DNA of 64,000 bases from Vibrio zhugei (GTDB taxonomy: Bacteria > Pseudomonadota > Gammaproteobacteria > Enterobacterales > Vibrionaceae). The notes below the pieces were generated by a model that was not told where the DNA came from, did no database searches, and saw nothing but the letters and a program-made list of their open reading frames with translations. This document shows positions 35,111 to 44,639 of the stretch, one piece after another (positions within the stretch are counted from its first letter, which is position 1; every line of letters starts with the position of its first letter). The translations under genes and the position numbers were made by a program. Location: assembly GCF_003716875.1 (NCBI RefSeq), contig NZ_CP033077.1, positions 372,001 to 436,000 of the forward strand, in the 5' to 3' direction.

Positions 35111-38100
35111 ATGGACACAAACATGAAAAGGAATTTGCTCTATTGCGCACTGTTATCAAGTTTGAGTGGCTTTTCTCAAGCTTCTGTTAATCAAGAACAC
35201 CAAGGTTACTACTATTCCCCCGCATTACATGGCAATCAGTTAGTTTTCTCCTCAGAAGGCGACCTATGGCGGATGAAACTCAATGAAAAAAACGCTGAAC
35301 GCCTAACCTCGCGAGTCGGTCATGAAGTCGGCACGATTATTTCTCCCGATGGTCAACAAATCGCTTTTGTCGCCAATTATACTAAAGGCGCGTCTGAAGC
35401 CTATATCATGCCAATCAATGGGGGCGTACCTAAGCAAGTCACGTTTGAAAATAGCTCGGTCTCACTCATGCAGTGGACCCAGAACAATCATCTCATTTAC
35501 TCAACTCGCAATACCTCTGGGCCTGGCGGTTCCTATCACCTCAAAACCCTCAACCTTGATACTGGTATCAGCCAAGATATTCCCTTATATGGCGCCAATT
35601 CAGCGAGTCTTGATGAGAAAAACGGAGAATTGTATTTTAAACGTTTCGGACTCTCGACCAGTGGTGATAATGTTCATGCTTATCATGGTGGCGGGCAAGG
35701 AAGAATATGGAAATATAAGATGGGTAGCCATCATGAAGCGTCGTTGTTAACCCATGCTGACAGTGGCTCATCAAGTCACCCTATGTATTACCATGATAAA
35801 ATTTATTATGTGTCGGATAAAAGCGGGAATAAAAACCTTTGGTCGATGGACACCGATGGCCGTCATCCCAAACAGCTGACTTTTTATAAGCAATGGCCCG
35901 TCTATTCACCCACATTAAGTGATGGCAAAATCGCCTTTCAATTAGGGGCGGATATTGTTATCTATACGATCAATGATACGGCAAGCTCATCCCCAAAAAC
36001 CCGCACACTGCCTATCCATTTAATCTCGGATAAACCTTACGTACAAGAACGGTGGATAAAAAATCCAACCGACTACATCAGTAGTGCCCGTCTTTCTCAT
36101 GAGGGTGAAAAAGCCGTCATTACGGCAAGAGGTAAAGTGGTGATTGCGGCAAGTGATGGCACTCGACTGGTCAAAATCACCACGCCCCCACACAGTCGCA
36201 TCAAAAATGCGATTTTAAGTAAAAACAAACAATGGGTTTACGCGTTATGTGATGCCTCTGGAGAAGAACAAATTTGGCGCTTCTCAGCAGACGGTAGCGA
36301 TACGATGAAACAAATCACCCATCAAGGGCACTCGATTCGCTGGAGTTTAGATGAGTCTCCAGATGGCAAATACTTATTAACTGATGATGTTAAAGGTCAA
36401 CTCTGGCTCGTTAATGTCAAAACAGGCAAAATGAAAGTACTGCTTAAACACGGTCCCAATAGACAATCTTTTGGCGAGTACACATGGTCGAATGATAGCC
36501 GTTATGTCGCTATCGCAACGCAACTTGATACCGACCGCCACGCAACCGTCATCTTATACGATGTCACAACGGATAAGCATCAACGACTCATGTCTCCTCG
36601 TTATGATTCTTATTCACCGAGCTTTAGTCAGGATGGGCACTGGTTGTATTTCTTATCCGACCGTGCATTGAAAGTCACCTCGAATTCTCCTTGGGACCCT
36701 CGCTCTCCATCCCCCAGCATGGAAAACCAATCGGAAATATTTGCGTTGGCGTTAGAACCCAATTCACTCTTCCCATTTGAACCGATAGACGAATTACAGT
36801 TAGCCAAAAAAGGGCAAGAGAAACCGAAAAAATCCAACAAAACGCATTCTGATAATGAGACGGCCACGAAACCTCAAGCAGCACCTGCCACTCATATCGT
36901 CTGGAATGGCCTCAAGGATAGACTTTGGCAAGTGCCCGTTGCTGCAGGGCAGTATTCCAAAGTCATCAGCATCAAAAACGGCCTCATCCTTGAAGAGTGG
37001 AATAATGAAGGGGAAAGGCGCTTAATCAGCCTAAAATATACGCATAAAAAAGCGAAAATTAAGCCTTTGGTTGCTGATATTCAAGGGTTTGATATTTCCG
37101 ACGATCATCGCCATCTGCTTATTCAATCCGGTGAAGAGTACTTCATCACGCCAGCAAAACTGTCACTGCCAAAAGACATGAGTGAATTTAAAGTCGACAC
37201 CAAACACTGGGTGATGCAAATTAACCCTCGCGATGAATGGCGACAAATGCTTCACAATGCTTGGTTAATGCACCGTGATATGTTTTATGACCCAACAATG
37301 AAAGGCGTGGATTGGGAGCAAGTCAAAACGACGATGACCCCATATATCTCACGCGTGTCCGACCGTTATGAGTTAGGCATCTTACTTGCACAGATGGTCG
37401 GTGGACTCAATACCATGCATTCACAACTGATATTTGGATCTGATCTTCCGGCGTTGGAGCCCAAAGATACCGCGACCCCTTCATGCCTTGGTGCAACTCT
37501 CAAACACACTCAAGATGGCATCGAACTCGGTCATATCTATCGCTCGGATCCCGAAGTGCCAGATTTCGCCAGCCCACTAAATAAACCCGGCGTCGATGCG
37601 AAAGATGGCGATACGGTGGTTGCGATTAATCATGATGCTATCCATAGCCTAAAGGATGTCAATCAAGCACTGAATAACCAGGCAGGACAAAAAGTCTTAT
37701 TGACGTTACGACGTGGGGAGAAAGAGCATTCAACCATAGTGACACCAACCAGTACGTCGCAATGTCGGCAACTCAATACCCAAGATTGGGCGGAACAAAA
37801 TCGTAGAAAAGTCGCGAAGTTAAGCGACAACAAGATCGGGTATGTGTACCTACAAGCCATGGGGACTGAGGACTATGAAGTCTTTGCACGAGAGTTTTAC
37901 GCGGATCTCGATAAAGAGGGACTCATTATTGATGTTCGGAATAATTACGGCGGTAATATCGATCCGTGGATCCTCAATGCACTGCTTAGAAAAGCTTGGA
38001 TGTATTGGAAACCACGCCATGGTTCACCAGAAAGTGGCATGCAACAAGCATTTCGCGGCCATGTAACCGTCCTTGCCAATCAGCTCACCTATTCTGACGG

Positions 38101-38425
38101 CGAAACGTTTACAGCTGGCTTCAAAGCGTTAAACCTTGGTCCAGTCATTGGCCGTAGAACCTTTGGTGCCGGTGTATGGCTTGATGATGCCAATAGACTA
38201 ACCGACGGGGGCAGTATTCGTGTCGCCGATATCCCGACCTATTCCGTCGCGACCGGAAAACAATTGGTAGAACAAAAAGGAGTATCACCGACCATAAAAG
38301 TGAGTAATCTTCCTTATGCCACGTTTATGGGACAGGATGCACAATTAGAAAAAGCCATCCACTATTTGCAAAATAAAGCAAAAACGGACCCGATTCTTCC
38401 CTTAGATCACCATCACCGTTCATAG
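35111..38425 (+). CDS. Tricorn-like S41 family peptidase, secreted
   Basis: A 1104-residue protein with a signal peptide (M-K-R-N-L-L-Y-C-A-L-L-S-S-L, cleavage near S-Q-A). It continues with WD40/PD40-like beta-propeller repeats (about residues 30-550). A linker rich in K, S and E follows (about 570-600). The tricorn C1 domain carries the probable catalytic His in M-H-R-D-M-F-Y-D-P. Next come a PDZ domain (G-V-D-A-K-D-G-D-T-V-V-A-I-N-H) and the S41 tail-protease domain with N-N-Y-G-G-N-I-D and the likely nucleophile Ser in T-Y-S-D-G-E. Archaeal tricorn degrades peptides downstream of the proteasome. Bacterial forms are probably periplasmic scavengers. The start could also be 12 nt downstream; neither has a clear ribosome site. 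Confidence 0.88.
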   Translation: MDTNMKRNLLYCALLSSLSGFSQASVNQEHQGYYYSPALHGNQLVFSSEGDLWRMKLNEKNAERLTSRVGHEVGTIISPDGQQIAFVANYTKGASEAYIMPINGGVPKQVTFENSSVSLMQWTQNNHLIYSTRNTSGPGGSYHLKTLNLDTGISQDIPLYGANSASLDEKNGELYFKRFGLSTSGDNVHAYHGGGQGRIWKYKMGSHHEASLLTHADSGSSSHPMYYHDKIYYVSDKSGNKNLWSMDTDGRHPKQLTFYKQWPVYSPTLSDGKIAFQLGADIVIYTINDTASSSPKTRTLPIHLISDKPYVQERWIKNPTDYISSARLSHEGEKAVITARGKVVIAASDGTRLVKITTPPHSRIKNAILSKNKQWVYALCDASGEEQIWRFSADGSDTMKQITHQGHSIRWSLDESPDGKYLLTDDVKGQLWLVNVKTGKMKVLLKHGPNRQSFGEYTWSNDSRYVAIATQLDTDRHATVILYDVTTDKHQRLMSPRYDSYSPSFSQDGHWLYFLSDRALKVTSNSPWDPRSPSPSMENQSEIFALALEPNSLFPFEPIDELQLAKKGQEKPKKSNKTHSDNETATKPQAAPATHIVWNGLKDRLWQVPVAAGQYSKVISIKNGLILEEWNNEGERRLISLKYTHKKAKIKPLVADIQGFDISDDHRHLLIQSGEEYFITPAKLSLPKDMSEFKVDTKHWVMQINPRDEWRQMLHNAWLMHRDMFYDPTMKGVDWEQVKTTMTPYISRVSDRYELGILLAQMVGGLNTMHSQLIFGSDLPALEPKDTATPSCLGATLKHTQDGIELGHIYRSDPEVPDFASPLNKPGVDAKDGDTVVAINHDAIHSLKDVNQALNNQAGQKVLLTLRRGEKEHSTIVTPTSTSQCRQLNTQDWAEQNRRKVAKLSDNKIGYVYLQAMGTEDYEVFAREFYADLDKEGLIIDVRNNYGGNIDPWILNALLRKAWMYWKPRHGSPESGMQQAFRGHVTVLANQLTYSDGETFTAGFKALNLGPVIGRRTFGAGVWLDDANRLTDGGSIRVADIPTYSVATGKQLVEQKGVSPTIKVSNLPYATFMGQDAQLEKAIHYLQNKAKTDPILPLDHHHRS

Positions 38426-38437
38426 TATTGAAATGGT

Positions 38438-38474
38438 TAAAAAAGGAGCCTTGTCTTGCACAAGGCTCTTTTAT
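38438..38474 (+). terminator. Terminator of the tricorn-like gene
   Basis: An 8-bp stem (GAGCCTTG / CAAGGCTC) with a 7-nt loop is flanked by an A-run and a T-run. Confidence 0.85.
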
Positions 38475-38584
38475 TACAGCCCATCTAAGTAAATTATTAT
38501 GGGCGAATTTTACCCTATACTTATGTCGCCGATGGAGATTGTCCAATAAATAAACAACCCACTATATAATGCAAGGAAGCAATC

Positions 38585-40369
38585 ATGACTTATACCGTAA
38601 AGCTATACCCGGATTTAGACAGCATGCATGACAACGCCGATCCAGTTTTTGGGATTTGTTTCTCTGGTGGTGGAACACGATCCATGTCATGTACACTGGG
38701 ACAGATATCCGCCCTGAATACACTGCGCGACCCAGCCAATAACAACCAAAGTCTGATGGAGCGAGCTGATTTTATTTCATCAGTCTCTGGCGGGACATGG
38801 GGCTCTCTTCCGTATGTGTACTTACCCGAGAAGCCGCTGAGCGATGCGGATATATTAGTGTCACCACAGTCCCCAGAAGAGCTATATAAAGGGACTAAAA
38901 GCGATGATCATGCTGCAAACATGAATCATATGGCGAAAACCTGCTTGGGCACTGCTCCGGATAATTTCAGTAAGCTCAAAATCTACAGGTTTATAAAACT
39001 ATGGATTGAAGATGCCGCCGAGCACGATTTGCCTTTATCTCAGTTGTGAACAGAGATCATCAGTCATTTTATTCTTGCTCCGTTTAAACTGTCGTCGCTT
39101 AACTATGAAACGGGCACCAACTTACCCGATAAATTCTACAGTGTATCCGCTGATTATGTAGAGAAACACATAACGCCCCAAAATCCAACGCTGAAGTGCA
39201 GCGACTTTTATTACCCTCGCCAAGGTCGACCAATACATATCGCGAACTACAATCTGATGCAAAGTATCGACAAGGCACCACAAATACCGGTACAAGCAAC
39301 ACCCGTCAATACGGGTATTGCTGGTCAAAGCCCAGACGGTAGCATCATAGGCGGTGGAGCCTGTGAAAGTTTTGGGTTCGCTAGCACGTTGATAGAAGGC
39401 ACAAAACAGACTGCCACGGTGGATATCACTCGCCGCTATTCACTATGTGATACGGCAGCATGCTCAAGTGCGTTTTATGCTTATGATCTGCAAAAAATCG
39501 TGTTGGATTTTCTAGACAGTGCCGAGCAAGACTTCTTGCAACCTCAAGATGAAGATCGCTTAGTTAGAAAGTACGCGTTACGTCATCGCCACAACATTCC
39601 CAAAGTACAAAACAAACTCATTCAATTGAGAAAAAACCTTAATGACCAAGGCTACGCAGCACTAGTGCCACAATATTTGTACTGGCCATTGACTGCGGTT
39701 GGCTCAAACGAAAAAAGTCAAAATTATGGATTCAGTGATGGTGGAACCTTTGAAAATACTGGCTTGCTTGGCCTACTGGCGCAAACAACTGGTGATATCA
39801 AGGCCGTAGCCTTCATTAACTGTGAAATGCCCCTTTCATTGGCTGAGAACAATACCGTCATTGCCGATGATCAGCTCTCTCGTTTATTCGGATATAAGGG
39901 CTATAGCGAACTGAAAGGACGGTATCCCAGCTACAATGGCATGTCTCCTAGTGAGCCGATGAGTTATGCGCAACTCTTTTCCGATGAACAAGGTGAATTT
40001 GCTGATTTACTCTCACAACTCGCCAAGCATTCAAGTAAAGACAACCAATTAGGTCATAACATCGCTTGGGCTAAACAACAGCTTACGACAGTAACGAACC
40101 CCGTCGCCGCCATAACAGCTGGCAGAAACGTTGAAGTCATATGGGTATACAACACGCCCGTCGCTAGTTGGCAAAATCAAATTACAGATCCTGATTTAAT
40201 CAAAGATCTCACGCAAAATCAGGACGGAGAATTGGAAAACTTCCCTAATTATTCGACCTTCTTTCAATTCCATCTGGATAATTACGCTGTCAATGTTTTA
40301 GCGCAGTTGAAAGCATGGGAAGTCAATGAGCTCTACGAAACGATAACTGACATGCTGGAAGGCAAATGA
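38585..40369 (+). pseudogene. Patatin/cPLA2-like phospholipase, interrupted by one in-frame TGA
   Basis: A single frame runs from the ATG at 38585 to TGA at 40367-40369. It is interrupted only by TGA at 39047-39049 (codon 155). Both halves are in the same frame with no other stop. The first half has the glycine-rich oxyanion motif C-F-S-G-G-G-T-R-S-M and the nucleophile Ser68 in S-V-S-G-G-T-W. The second half has the catalytic Asp in F-S-D-G-G-T (about codon 385). Without the stop the product would be 594 residues, a lysophospholipase/phospholipase A2-like lipase. The codon could be TGG mutated to TGA. AAGGAAG lies just upstream of the first ATG. Confidence 0.85.
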
Positions 40370-40999
40370 CATAAGTAGGCTCCTAAGAAGCGCGCATCAG
40401 CACACCTCTTTAACCAGTGCGCTTGATTGAATGCTGCCGCTCCAAACGTTCTTTGTTTTGTTAAGTTGCGAGGTTTCTTAAATTGTTATACTCACTCTCA
40501 ATGAAATTAAGCAACAAACGCGACAAAGCACAGAACGACTTTCGGTGTGAGTATATAAGTCAAAAAACTTGGATAACCAGAGTAGTTAAGCAGTGTGTAA
40601 CACTACCATACTCTGACAACTCCACTTAATCGCTGGCTAGCTAATGAGACGAAGTATAAACCCGTTATCGCCGCGATAAGTTCAAGACCACGCTTTGCGA
40701 CCATCACCATCTATGAGGCATGGAGAGTAAGAGACAGAAGCCCTCGCGATTTCACTTTAGCAATACGCTTATTTAGCAGTAAACGACCATTACTATGGCC
40801 TTTGAAAAAACGGGGCTCTCTCAAACTATTCGAACGATAAACCACTAACATTGTTAATAAAACCCTGACGGGCTGCAATGACGCTATCGCAAACTTCCAA
40901 TGGTGTCTTGCTCATTTATCCACCATGTGAGGGTTTTAAAATAGCGCATAGAAACCGCATCTATGCCAAGGAATGACCGTTTACTTATGAGCGTTATCA
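40370..40999. other. 630-bp stretch without a confident gene
   Basis: No frame with a good ribosome site and family signature was found. A 9-bp perfect inverted repeat, TATACTCAC (40487-40495) with GTGAGTATA (40547-40555), spans a 51-nt loop. A minus-strand frame of 29 codons (40826-40915, starting M-S-K-T-P-L-E-V-C-D) has GGTGGA upstream but no known relatives. It may be a decayed gene. Confidence 0.4.
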
Positions 41000-41188
41000 C
41001 TAGTCATCACTGGAAACCGTCACCGATAATTCCTCATTGCCCTCATCAAAGACAAAAAAGTTAATGGGCTTACAACATACTTGGCAGTCTTCGATATATT
41101 GCTGGTCAATATCGGCAGGATCCAATAATACATCGATAGGCTCGCCACAATACGGGCAATGGATGGTGGTTTCGGTTAATTGATACAC
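41000..41188 (-). CDS. CPXCG-motif cysteine-rich zinc-ribbon protein
   Basis: A 62-residue protein with C-P-Y-C-G (residues 11-15) and C-Q-V-C-C (residues 35-39), a zinc ribbon of the CPXCG family. The rest is acidic (D-E-G-N-E-E, S-S-D-D). Function is unknown; zinc or protein binding is likely. GGAG is 9 nt before the ATG. It lies downstream of the YeeE/YedE pair on the same strand, separated by 24 bp. Confidence 0.8.
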   Translation of the reverse strand: MYQLTETTIHCPYCGEPIDVLLDPADIDQQYIEDCQVCCKPINFFVFDEGNEELSVTVSSDD

Positions 41189-41212
41189 AGTGCGCTCCTA
41201 CTGGCTTCGTAT

Positions 41213-41644
41213 TTATTGATAACGGGTAAGCCGTCGATGAGTCAAGGTTAAACCAGACACCATCGCAATCACAAATATCCATACATCTGGATTGCCCATC
41301 GTTAAACTGGCCATAGCCGGTCCCGGACAAATCCCCGCTAATCCCCAGCCAAGGCCAAAAATCACCGCACCGCTGATAAGCGTTCGATCAATGTGTGTAT
41401 TGGTCGATAAACAGAATTCGTCACTATTGACTGGGGTGGTTCTAGGGAGAATTAACCAGCGATAACCGGGGATGAAAACCGCAAGTGCACCGCCCATCAC
41501 AAAAATTAAGCGTGGATCCCAATCACCAAATACATCTAAAAAACCGAGTACAATTTGCGGGTTTGCCATACCTGAAATGGCCATACCCACACCAAACAAT
41601 AAACCAGAAATCAACGCCACCAATGCAAAAGCTAGCTTATTCAT
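41213..41644 (-). CDS. YeeE/YedE family transporter, second half (PmpB-like)
   Basis: A 143-residue inner-membrane protein with four hydrophobic segments. The signature G-L-A-G-I-C-P-G-P-A (about residues 105-114) contains the conserved Cys. With its partner it forms a split YeeE/YedE sulfur-compound (thiosulfate-type) importer. Its ATG overlaps the upstream stop (ATGA). The longer frame runs back into the partner and is not used. Confidence 0.85.
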   Translation of the reverse strand: MNKLAFALVALISGLLFGVGMAISGMANPQIVLGFLDVFGDWDPRLIFVMGGALAVFIPGYRWLILPRTTPVNSDEFCLSTNTHIDRTLISGAVIFGLGWGLAGICPGPAMASLTMGNPDVWIFVIAMVSGLTLTHRRLTRYQ

Positions 41645-42069
41645 TGTCCACTCCCTAATACATGAACGGTGCAAAATACGGTCACTGCAGCAACCAGCAT
41701 AAAAATCAGTGTGGCGACGATTGAGCGAGGTGAAAAACGCCCCATCCCACAAATACCATGCCCGCTGGTACAACCATTACCTAAGCGTGTTCCGACTCCC
41801 ACCAGCAGACCAGCGACGGCGTAGTACCACCCTGAGTGACCAGTAAAGGCCGTCGGCATTTCAGCCCAAGCACTTTGCGCCGCGAGCCAACCACCCGCGA
41901 TAAGACCAAACAAAAAGAGATAACGCCAGAGCACATCCCCTTTCGTTGTCGAAATAGCACGTGTCACGATTCCGCTGATCCCGGCGACCTTACCGTTAAA
42001 TAACAGTAATAATACGGCGGACATCCCCAATAACACGCCACCACCAAGCGAATACCAAGGTATCGTCAT
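41641..42069 (-). CDS. YeeE/YedE family transporter, first half (PmpA-like)
   Basis: A 142-residue membrane protein with four to five hydrophobic segments. The signature [13 protein letters not shown] (about residues 97-109) holds two conserved cysteines that handle sulfur compounds in YeeE structures. AGGAG lies before the ATG. It is first in the operon (PmpA-like, PmpB-like, then the CPXCG gene). An ArsR-like inverted repeat lies 53 bp upstream. Confidence 0.87.
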   Translation of the reverse strand: MTIPWYSLGGGVLLGMSAVLLLLFNGKVAGISGIVTRAISTTKGDVLWRYLFLFGLIAGGWLAAQSAWAEMPTAFTGHSGWYYAVAGLLVGVGTRLGNGCTSGHGICGMGRFSPRSIVATLIFMLVAAVTVFCTVHVLGSGQ

Positions 42070-42121
42070 TACATACTCCTTAATCCCTTCACAAATAAGA
42101 AAGAAATCATACCGCCCACAT

Positions 42122-42143
42122 TAATTAAGTGAAAGCTTAATTA
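42122..42143. promoter_or_regulatory. Inverted repeat, candidate ArsR/BigR-type operator
   Basis: TAATTAAG and CTTAATTA are separated by 6 bp (perfect 8-bp arms), about 53 bp upstream of the first YeeE/YedE gene. In other bacteria such transporters are often controlled by BigR-like ArsR repressors. No such regulator gene is adjacent here. Confidence 0.4.
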
Positions 42144-42230
42144 GCATTTAATTGTATTGATAGCTAGTCAATATCGCATCATCACGGTCTGGTTCACGAT
42201 TGGTGTTCAGACGCCCACCCTGCCTGTACG

Positions 42231-43304
42231 CTATCTCGCAATCCGTTCACCAGAAAGATACCAATGCTGGGCATCACGCGCATCCGAACCTGTCTCACTG
42301 TCATAATCGGTGACTTCGAATGTTTGCGCATCAACCCCTTCTAATACGTGCACCGCTTGATAGGCTTCAATGTAAAAGATGCGGTCTTGACTCTTGTAAT
42401 AATTGCGGCCTAACGCGGTAAATTCTTGCGGCGTTGCGAGTGCAATACGATGACTGTCTGTACCATTAAGAAAGTACACCGCATCCTCATCACGGGCAAC
42501 ATACTCATCGAGCAACATAAAATGGATCGGATCCGCCTCTTCAAGAATGGGCGTAAGGCCATAATAAATGTGCTGACGATCTTTGGCATAAGAATGATCG
42601 AGAATTTCAAACGTCGCCGCGTCTGCCTGTTCGAGCCTCTGATGCTGGTAGAAAATGTGCTTGTCATCACCCGTCCCAGATGACGCCCAACTGGTATACT
42701 GTTTAAACGGCTGAAATGACTGAGGATCGGCCCCATTGATGACGGTACCTTGATAAATGACCGTATGATCCGTTAACCAATACAGGTTAGAGCCGAGCAC
42801 TTTGCCTTCTACGTTCGTGATATCCACATTCGCCACCACGTTGCCTTGATAATACAAATGCTGATGATCTTTGGCGTACGATTGCGCGCTGTGAAGGTAA
42901 CCGAATTCTTCGCGTTGAAAAGCATGAAAGCTGGCAGCATCGGCCTGCTTTATCGGGCGAGCATTATAGTACACCTGACCATCGACCACGCCGTAGCCTG
43001 AGTTAGGGATGCCTCGCATTACATTACTGACCATCGATGCATAACCAAACACGGTAAATATCAGCGCAAGAATCACCGCACTGATGATGGCCAATCGCCA
43101 GCTGTTGATACCATAGAACTCGGCCCCGAATAGTCCTAATAACAGGAACAGTATGACCGGGTAACTCATAAACAATAATCCACCGATCACAATACTTTTG
43201 TCGTTTTCGGAATCTGGCGCATCAAACATCATCGGCGACATCATTAAAATAAGGGGCCACCAGCAAAGTGCGAACGTGACGATAATATTAATAGCAAGTT
43301 TCAT
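42231..43304 (-). CDS. DKNYY-repeat membrane-anchored protein
   Basis: A 357-residue protein with three hydrophobic segments at the N-terminus (about residues 5-25, 40-60 and 70-95). A surface domain follows, made of repeats such as Y-A-K-D-H-Q-H-L-Y-Y-Q-G, G-D-D-K-H-I-F-Y-Q-H, Y-A-K-D-R-Q-H-I-Y-Y-G and Y-Y-K-S-Q-D-R-I-F-Y, the DKNYY family pattern. Function is unknown; such repeats suggest an extracytoplasmic binding domain. The start at 43304 has AAGGA 6 nt upstream. The 310 bp to the next gene hold a divergent promoter region with the palindrome GCGATC-cctc-GATCGC at 43321-43336. Confidence 0.78.
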   Translation of the reverse strand: MKLAINIIVTFALCWWPLILMMSPMMFDAPDSENDKSIVIGGLLFMSYPVILFLLLGLFGAEFYGINSWRLAIISAVILALIFTVFGYASMVSNVMRGIPNSGYGVVDGQVYYNARPIKQADAASFHAFQREEFGYLHSAQSYAKDHQHLYYQGNVVANVDITNVEGKVLGSNLYWLTDHTVIYQGTVINGADPQSFQPFKQYTSWASSGTGDDKHIFYQHQRLEQADAATFEILDHSYAKDRQHIYYGLTPILEEADPIHFMLLDEYVARDEDAVYFLNGTDSHRIALATPQEFTALGRNYYKSQDRIFYIEAYQAVHVLEGVDAQTFEVTDYDSETGSDARDAQHWYLSGERIAR

Positions 43305-43614
43305 GGTATTCCTTGTGAGTGCGATCCCTCGATCGCTCAAAGTTATGCAGGACCTTACGGCTGTCGTTTCAAATTATAATACGTTTCTTGCTGCAATAGT
43401 GGTTAAACTCATGCAAAGGTACTGGCTATAGCGTTGCTCTTGGCATGTTATCTCCCCTAGTAAATGATAAAACAGGGAGTCAGTTACAAGGTGTCGCAAT
43501 CGCGGCTCATGAACAATCCCAATTCGTGGTCACTGTCAGGCTGCGCACTCATAAGCAATTCAATAGACAAAATAACGGACTAACGAAAAACACCCCATAG
43601 AACGGAGCGTTACA

Positions 43615-44598
43615 ATGAAGAAAAAAGTCATATTATACACAGAGATTCCAGATCAAGAACGTCAACGCTTAGAGGACGAATTCGACGTTACTTTCTTCAA
43701 TGGCATCAATGAAACCAATCAAGACACGTTTCTCACCGCCCTTTCAACAGCAGAAGGCTTGATTGGCTCTAGTGTCAAGATGACGCCTGAGTGGCTCGAT
43801 CATGCGCCGAAACTGAAAGCCGCCTCAACCATTTCCGTTGGTACGGATCACTATGATTTACGCTACCTTGCCAAGCGCAATATTCCTTTGATGCACACAC
43901 CGAGCGTGCTGGACGAAACCACCGCAGACACACTATTCATGCTGCTTATGTGTACCGCGCGCCGAGCCATTGAATTATCCAATATGGTGCGCGCAGGGAA
44001 CTGGCACCAACCCATAGGCAAAGAATATTATGGTACTGATGTCCACGGCAAAACGCTGGGGATAATCGGCATGGGACGCATTGGCTATGCCATTGCCAAA
44101 CGTGGGCATTTTGGCTTCAATATGACCATTCAATACAGTAACCGCCACCGTAAGCCGGACGCAGAACACACCCTAAACGCAACGTATACGGATCTGGACA
44201 CTCTGCTGAAAACATCGGACTTTGTCTGTGTGATGACGCCGTTAACCGAGCAAACACAGCGATTAATCGGTGCAAGAGAATTCGCCATGATGAAAGATAC
44301 TGCCATTTTCATCAACGGCTCGCGCGGTCAGGTTATTGACGAAGCGGCTCTGATCGAGGCGCTGCGCACAGGCTCGATTCGTGCTGCGGGTTTGGATGTC
44401 TTCGAAGTAGAACCCCTACCCGGTGATTCGCCGCTATGCACACTCGATAATGCCGTCTTGTTTCCGCATATTGGTTCCGCCACTGCCGAGACTCGTCTCG
44501 CGATGGTATCCTGTGCAGTAGACAATCTTATCTGTGCTCTGAACGGCGATATTTCAAAAAACTGCGCCAACCAACATGTATTCAATAAAAATGGGTAG
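43615..44598 (+). CDS. D-2-hydroxyacid dehydrogenase (glyoxylate/2-ketogluconate reductase, GhrB-like)
   Basis: A 327-residue cytosolic NAD(P)H-dependent 2-ketoacid reductase. The Rossmann motif is G-I-I-G-M-G-R-I-G (about residues 148-156). The catalytic Arg is in N-G-S-R-G (about 240), Glu in F-E-V-E-P (about 265), and His in P-H-I-G-S-A-T (about 285). It is closest to the GhrB/TkrA group, reducing glyoxylate, hydroxypyruvate or 2-keto-gluconate. Its stop codon lies inside the stem of the following terminator. It is convergent with the chemoreceptor gene. Confidence 0.88.
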   Translation: MKKKVILYTEIPDQERQRLEDEFDVTFFNGINETNQDTFLTALSTAEGLIGSSVKMTPEWLDHAPKLKAASTISVGTDHYDLRYLAKRNIPLMHTPSVLDETTADTLFMLLMCTARRAIELSNMVRAGNWHQPIGKEYYGTDVHGKTLGIIGMGRIGYAIAKRGHFGFNMTIQYSNRHRKPDAEHTLNATYTDLDTLLKTSDFVCVMTPLTEQTQRLIGAREFAMMKDTAIFINGSRGQVIDEAALIEALRTGSIRAAGLDVFEVEPLPGDSPLCTLDNAVLFPHIGSATAETRLAMVSCAVDNLICALNGDISKNCANQHVFNKNG

Positions 44599-44615
44599 CC
44601 TTGGCTACCCATTTT
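44588..44615 (+). terminator. Bidirectional terminator after the 2-hydroxyacid dehydrogenase
   Basis: A 13-bp stem (AAAATGGGTAGCC / GGCTACCCATTTT) with a 2-nt loop overlaps the stop codon. It can also end the convergent chemoreceptor transcript. Confidence 0.75.
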
Positions 44616-44639
44616 CAATCGATGTTGCGTGGTTCTGGT

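Noticed and set aside
39047..39049. TGA in the patatin gene read as selenocysteine
   Set aside because: No SECIS-like hairpin was evident just downstream, and a Trp-to-stop change explains it more simply.
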